20,161 nucleotides of DNA from Cymbomonas tetramitiformis (lineage: Eukaryota > Chlorophyta > Pyramimonadophyceae > Pyramimonadales > Pyramimonadaceae). A program made the translations under genes and the position numbers. The DNA lies in the NCBI GenBank assembly GCA_001247695.2, contig LGRX02035012.1, positions 1 to 20,161 of the forward strand, read 5' to 3'. The notes below the pieces were generated by a model, which saw only the letters and a program-made list of their open reading frames with translations, was not told where the DNA came from and searched no databases. How positions within the stretch are numbered: the stretch's first letter is position 1; each line of letters begins with the position of its first letter. This document shows, one piece after another, positions 18,331 to 20,161 of this stretch.

Positions 18331-18831
18331 ACTTATGCTATAGTAGTATATTGTCATAGGGTGGCGTGTGCGTCCGAGTCTGTGTGGTTTGATGATCAAG
18401 CATCTGGATGCTGCTTTGTAGCGAATCGTGCAGATCTTTCATTGACGTAGCGTTACGTTCCAGTCTGTGAAGTTCGACAGTTGTCGGAGAGTTCCGTGTA
18501 GTGGCGTTCTCGGAAGACATCACAATATCGGTCAGTGCCCTCTTTTGAACGGTTTGCCACAGCATCCACATTGACAATGTACAGAGCATGCGCTATTTTT
18601 TTTCACGTTTTTGTTCGACTTATCATCAACACTATACCCAAACAAGTTTGTGGAGTTATATTTCCTTGCTGTTGATTTAATGGCTGCATAGTTGAGTGTG
18701 CGGAAAATACCACCTGAACGCGGATTATAATCACGAATTCTGTTATGCGTCCAGCGCCTCGTCTTCTCTCGTGTCCCTTTCCGAAGGAATCGACGAGACG
18801 GAGAGAACGAGGTCTTAATTGGCCGTTCCAA
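18331..18831 (-). other. Two overlapping minus-strand open frames of unknown status
   Basis: Frames at 18831-18532 and 18589-18338 (minus) overlap. The first is rich in Arg/Lys and ends with a Cys-rich CSVHCQCGCCGKPFKRGH. The second is polar and helical (VELHRLERNATSMKDLHDSLQSSIQML). Neither is recognisable, and no splice site clearly joins them. They may be parts of a decayed gene or chance. Confidence 0.2.
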
Positions 18832-19436
18832 GACGTCCTTCGGTCCTAGCCGCGCGTTGCAATATGCACGCGGACTGTGCCTATCTGAACGATCGGAGGT
18901 CTTCGGGCTGCCGACCGATATTTCATACTTAGTTTAAGGCTCGCACAAGCAGACCTCGGCCCTTGCAAGCTAGAACCGTAGTGCCATATTTCTCTTTCTG
19001 AAGCTATCCCAGTAGATATTTCGGGGACGGAGCAGTCCTTGGCGAACGCCTGACCGGAGAAAGACCTGTGGAGGTGACACGCCAGGCTTACCCGAGGGTT
19101 CGCTTTTCTACACCTGGCTAGAGGAGTGGCCCTTACAAAGCGGGTTGACCGCGTAGCTCGAGGAAGATGTTCCAGCGAGGTGCGAGGCGGAGTGAACTGG
19201 CTCGTTTTTGTTGCCCCACAGCATCTAACTGGGGCCTGCGGTCAGCAGTCGCTTGCGGCTCTCGCCACTTCCACAACATCTGTTGCTCCTCTTCGGCACA
19301 AAAAAAGCAGTCACGATTCAGGCGCCTCAGATCTCTTACACCCCGAAAGTGCCACGCGGCGTCCACAGGGGCGATCACCTGTCACACGGCCAATCTAGCA
19401 AGCACAGGATCAGTCGTCTATCTCGCGGCTTCTGTG
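18832..19436. other. GC-richer region before the minisatellite, nothing recognised
   Basis: Composition rises in GC from about 18830. I looked for rRNA and tRNA patterns and found none. Open frames on both strands lack known motifs. Confidence 0.35.
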
Positions 19437-19843
19437 CGTGGCTTACAGAGGAGCGGCCAGCCAGTAAGCGCTGAGTGGCTGCTGTGGCTCGCAGAGGAGC
19501 GGCCAGCCATTCAGCGCTGAGTGGCTGCTGTGGCTCGCAGAGGAGCGGCCAGCCAGTAAGCGCTGAGTGGCTGCTGTGGCTTGCAGAGGAGCGGCCAGCC
19601 AGTAAGCGCTGAGTGGCTGCTGTGGCTTGCAGAGGAGCGGCCAGCCAGTAAGCGCTGAGTGGCTGCTGTGGCTTGGAGGAGCGGCCAGCCAGTAAGCGCT
19701 GAGTGGCTGCTGTGGCTTGCAGAGAGCGGCCAGCCAGTAAGCGCTGAGTGGCTGCTGTGGCTTGCAGAGCAGCGGCCAGCCAGTAAGCGCTGAGTGGCTG
19801 CTGTGGCTTGCAGAGGAGCGGCCAGCCAGTAAGCGCTGAGCGC
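19437..19843 (+). repeat. 46-bp minisatellite, about nine copies
   Basis: The unit contains GCTGAGTGGCTGCTGTGGCT, then (T/C)GCAGAGGAGCGG and CCAGCCAGTAAGC. Nine copies of GCGGCCAGCCA are visible. Most copies are 46 bp; one near 19676 lacks 3 bp and one near 19723 lacks 1 bp. The first two or three copies vary most (CTTACAG, CTCGCAG, ATTCAGC), while the inner ones are nearly identical. On the minus strand the array stays open in the frame it is read in. Confidence 0.85.
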
Positions 19844-20161
19844 ACTAAGCGGACGAGGCGTCCCCCGATACGCACGTGGAGGCCGGGAGGACGGAGACCC
19901 CCCGGGGTGTTGAGGAGAACTCCGTGAACCCTCCGCAATATTAGCCCGTGATGGCGAGCCATTCTGACAGGTAAAGTCTCGACGTGGCCCTCTTCCGGCG
20001 GCACGTCACCTAAGGGCGGCTTTGTTTGATGCGGTGCTGATGCTGCGAGATGCTTGCAATACGTATGCAGCAATGAGGATCAACATTTGCGACCATGTTA
20101 CCGGCGTGTGCGAACATGTTGGTGTGAACGTGATGGAGCAGGGATGCGGACGAGCCCCCCC
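19844..20161. other. GC-rich unassigned sequence at the right edge
   Basis: A minus-strand frame (20073 down to 19375) spans this stretch and the minisatellite, but its length is largely due to the repeat having no stops. No product is recognised. Confidence 0.3.

Noticed and set aside
18540..18600. Cys-rich end of a minus-strand frame as a zinc knuckle
   Set aside because: Spacing does not fit a CCHC knuckle and the frame is otherwise unremarkable.
19375..20073. 232-codon minus-strand frame
   Set aside because: Most of its length comes from a 46-bp repeat with no stops; the rest has no recognisable domain.
1..20161. CRISPR array or bacterial operon
   Set aside because: No regular direct repeats with unique spacers are seen; introns and LTR retrotransposons show eukaryotic nuclear DNA.

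Overview
This is eukaryotic nuclear DNA, dominated by transposable elements set in AT-rich, gene-poor sequence. GT-AG introns interrupt coding frames, long stretches hold no gene, and several retroelements and a DNA-transposon-like gene are present. The host cannot be fixed from sequence alone. A 9-base match to the plant-type initiator-tRNA primer site (6419-6427) and the mix of elements would suit an alga or plant-lineage organism, but this is a weak inference.

Layout. Positions 1-1064 hold the 3' end of a non-LTR (LINE) retrotransposon ORF with a damaged zinc finger. A tRNA-like relic lies at 1764-1836. Positions 2028-4340 hold a decayed, intron-bearing transposase-like gene of the DUF7869 type, with one in-frame stop and two frameshifts. 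Positions 4865-5995 hold an unrecognised, probably spliced gene with one frame break. Positions 6000-9660 are AT-rich non-coding sequence with a possible LTR/primer-site remnant, a cluster of GGGTGTTACA motifs and microsatellites. Positions 9675-9828 hold a TATGACA-rich tandem repeat.

The centrepiece is a pair of complete, young LTR retrotransposons in divergent orientation. Element A (9863-13621, minus strand) has 256-bp LTRs that differ at 2 positions and a GTGAT target-site duplication. Element B (14173-17599, plus strand) has 216-bp LTRs that I read as identical and a CCTTC duplication. Each encodes a single Gag-like protein and no recognisable protease, reverse transcriptase, RNase H or integrase, so both are non-autonomous 'TR-GAG'-like elements. 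The two Gag proteins are diverged homologues. They share an N-terminal TRS motif, a helical Gag body, an oddly spaced CCHC knuckle ending in H-x-x-R-D-C-P, a GCG(R/K)PP(L/W)GF motif, and then a predicted transmembrane segment followed by a proline-rich tail. The Gag frame of B is intact (781 aa); that of A is broken in two places. Element A sits inside a short ORF that becomes continuous again when the element and one duplication are removed.

Downstream of B (17605-20161) I recognise no gene. The main structure there is a 46-bp minisatellite of about nine copies (19437-19843). The Gag-with-membrane-segment elements are the best candidate here for something poorly described: their products may act at a membrane and must borrow polymerase and integrase from an unseen partner.
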